Source: an uncultured Sutterellaceae bacterium (GTDB lineage Bacteria > Pseudomonadota > Gammaproteobacteria > Burkholderiales > Burkholderiaceae_F). Taken from it: a DNA stretch of 33,852 nucleotides. Positions 32,948 to 33,852 of the stretch are shown here, piece after piece (position 1 is the stretch's first letter; every line of letters starts with the position of its first letter). Under the pieces are notes generated by a model. It worked only from the letters and a program-made list of their open reading frames with translations, searched no databases and was not told the DNA's origin. Where the stretch lies: the NCBI GenBank assembly GCA_902797695.1, contig CADBTW010000062.1, positions 1 through 33,852 of the forward strand, read 5' to 3'. The translations under genes were made by a program, and so were the position numbers.

Positions 32948-33724
32948 CTAGTAGGACGCCTGGGCCGCGATCCCGAGCGAGCGGACTCGGTCCGCAATCC
33001 GGTCAAGCTCCTCGCGCGTCGCCTTCCGCAGGTCCTTGTCCGGGGTCTCGCGGTCGATCGTGTAGATCGTGACGAGCTTCGGGCGGATCCGCGCGATTTC
33101 CTCGAGCCACGGCGCGACGAACTCCTCCCCCGTGTTGTCGACCCGGCGGCCTTCGAACGAGCCGTGGAGGAACATGGTCTGGATCACAGCGCGGCTTCCG
33201 AACCGCTCCATCGCGCGGAGGATTTCGGGAAGCTCGTACCTCGAATTCGGCCGGTCGACGAGCCGGATGTAGTCCGGGTCGACCGTGTCGAGCTTGAGGA
33301 GCGCGTTGTCAACGCGAAGAAGCGCCTGGAACACCTCTTCCTTCGTGATCCGGGTTGAGTTCGTGAGGACCGAGACCTTCGCATTCGGACAGAACTCGTT
33401 CCGGAGCGCGATCGTGTCGTCGATGATCCCGGGGAATTCCGGGTGCCCGGTAGGTTCCCCGTTCCCCGAGAACGTGAGAGTGTCGGGGAGGGCGCCGTCA
33501 CGGCGCATTTCGACAAGCTTCTCGCGGAGCGCCTCGCGGATCCGGGCTCGGCCCGGCATCTTCTCCTTCGGCCGATGGTCCGCGTTGAACCCGCACTCGC
33601 AGTAGATGCAGTCGAACGAGCAGATCTTCCCGTCAGGCGGACAGACGTTGATGCCGAGCGAAATGCCGAGCCGCCGGCTCTTCACCGGTCCGAAGATGGG
33701 GGAGGGGTAGATGATCGTGGACAT
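32948..33724 (-). CDS. Radical SAM protein (COG0731-like)
   Basis: A 258-residue radical S-adenosylmethionine protein. The cluster motif CSFDCIYC (Cys35, Cys39, Cys42) binds the 4Fe-4S cluster, and the nearby Cys28 and Cys44 are extra. LTFSGNGEPTGHPEF is the SAM-binding GGE-like motif, followed by VSVLTNSTRI. It resembles the COG0731 group related to wyosine-forming Tyw1, but without a flavodoxin domain; in bacteria this group has no firm function. It is full-length for that group. A promoter with an overlapping palindrome lies upstream. Confidence 0.87.
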   Translation of the reverse strand: MSTIIYPSPIFGPVKSRRLGISLGINVCPPDGKICSFDCIYCECGFNADHRPKEKMPGRARIREALREKLVEMRRDGALPDTLTFSGNGEPTGHPEFPGIIDDTIALRNEFCPNAKVSVLTNSTRITKEEVFQALLRVDNALLKLDTVDPDYIRLVDRPNSRYELPEILRAMERFGSRAVIQTMFLHGSFEGRRVDNTGEEFVAPWLEEIARIRPKLVTIYTIDRETPDKDLRKATREELDRIADRVRSLGIAAQASY

Positions 33725-33766
33725 GGACGCGGGTCCCTTTGAAAACTATTGAAGCGAACCCCTATT

Positions 33767-33796
33767 CTATTAACGTGGCAGGTTAATAGTTAACAA
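33767..33796 (-). promoter_or_regulatory. Promoter and dyad upstream of the radical SAM gene
   Basis: On - TTGTTA (33791-33796) and TTAATA (33768-33773) are 17 bp apart. CTATTAAC (33767-33774) and GTTAATAG (33782-33789) form an 8-bp inverted repeat spanning the promoter spacer and -10, a likely operator. Confidence 0.45.
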
Positions 33797-33852
33797 ACCG
33801 CCGCCGCATACCGTACGTGTTCGTTCTCAAAAATCTTCTTGATATTGCGCAC

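Overview
The window is a GC-rich, gene-dense chromosomal segment from a Gram-negative bacterium. Heptosyltransferase and LPS-type glycosyltransferase genes, Sec-exported periplasmic proteins, lipoproteins with lipoboxes and a Fur-type palindrome all fit a proteobacterium. The mix of a periplasmic fumarate-reductase-like flavoprotein, NhaC and AGCS sodium-coupled transporters, a YjiH/YjiG pair and an HMA_2/DUF6110-like metal ATPase operon resembles gut Burkholderiales of the Sutterellaceae. That placement is an inference from gene content, not from a marker gene. I saw no tRNA, rRNA, CRISPR array or insertion sequence.

Layout. 1-85 is the 3' end of a group II intron (domain VI with a bulged branch-point A) sitting inside a GT9 heptosyltransferase gene whose 3' exon runs to 417. 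A class I amidotransferase, aroD and two GT2 glycosyltransferases follow on +, meeting a third GT2 gene on - (430-5048). On -, 5299-10625 holds a periplasmic ankyrin protein and a tight operon of two paralogous acyl-CoA synthetases plus a TatD nuclease. 10808-14367 is a - strand metal-transport cluster: a DUF6110-like single-TM protein, an HMA_2-type P1B ATPase with an atypical membrane motif, an HMA_2 protein and another single-TM protein. An NhaC antiporter (14946-16499) lies beyond a gene-free stretch carrying three - strand terminators.

16500-17748 is poor in coding sequence but rich in inverted repeats. It holds one 59-codon gene and then a good sigma-70 promoter driving a leader of about 250 nt with several hairpins and a possible internal terminator in front of yjiH-yjiG (17749-18928). 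Next come a DJ-1 family gene, a phytase-like esterase-domain protein, and a Crp/Fnr regulator divergent from a secreted flavoprotein with a TGTAAC-N4-GTTACA palindrome between them. Two small lipoproteins follow.

24989-28387 is a copper module: a P1B-1 ATPase fused in frame to a two-HMA, CopZ-like tail that has its own Shine-Dalgarno and ATG, divergent from an HxlR-family regulator with a repeated TGATATCA palindrome. The right end holds proC, a YigZ/IMPACT protein, a Fur box next to a probable small RNA, an unrecognised membrane protein, an AGCS symporter and a radical SAM protein.

The strongest leads are the yjiHG leader RNA, the CopA-CopZ fusion with an internal start, the Fur-linked small RNA candidate, the intron-split heptosyltransferase gene, and the metal ATPase operon bracketed by small single-TM proteins.
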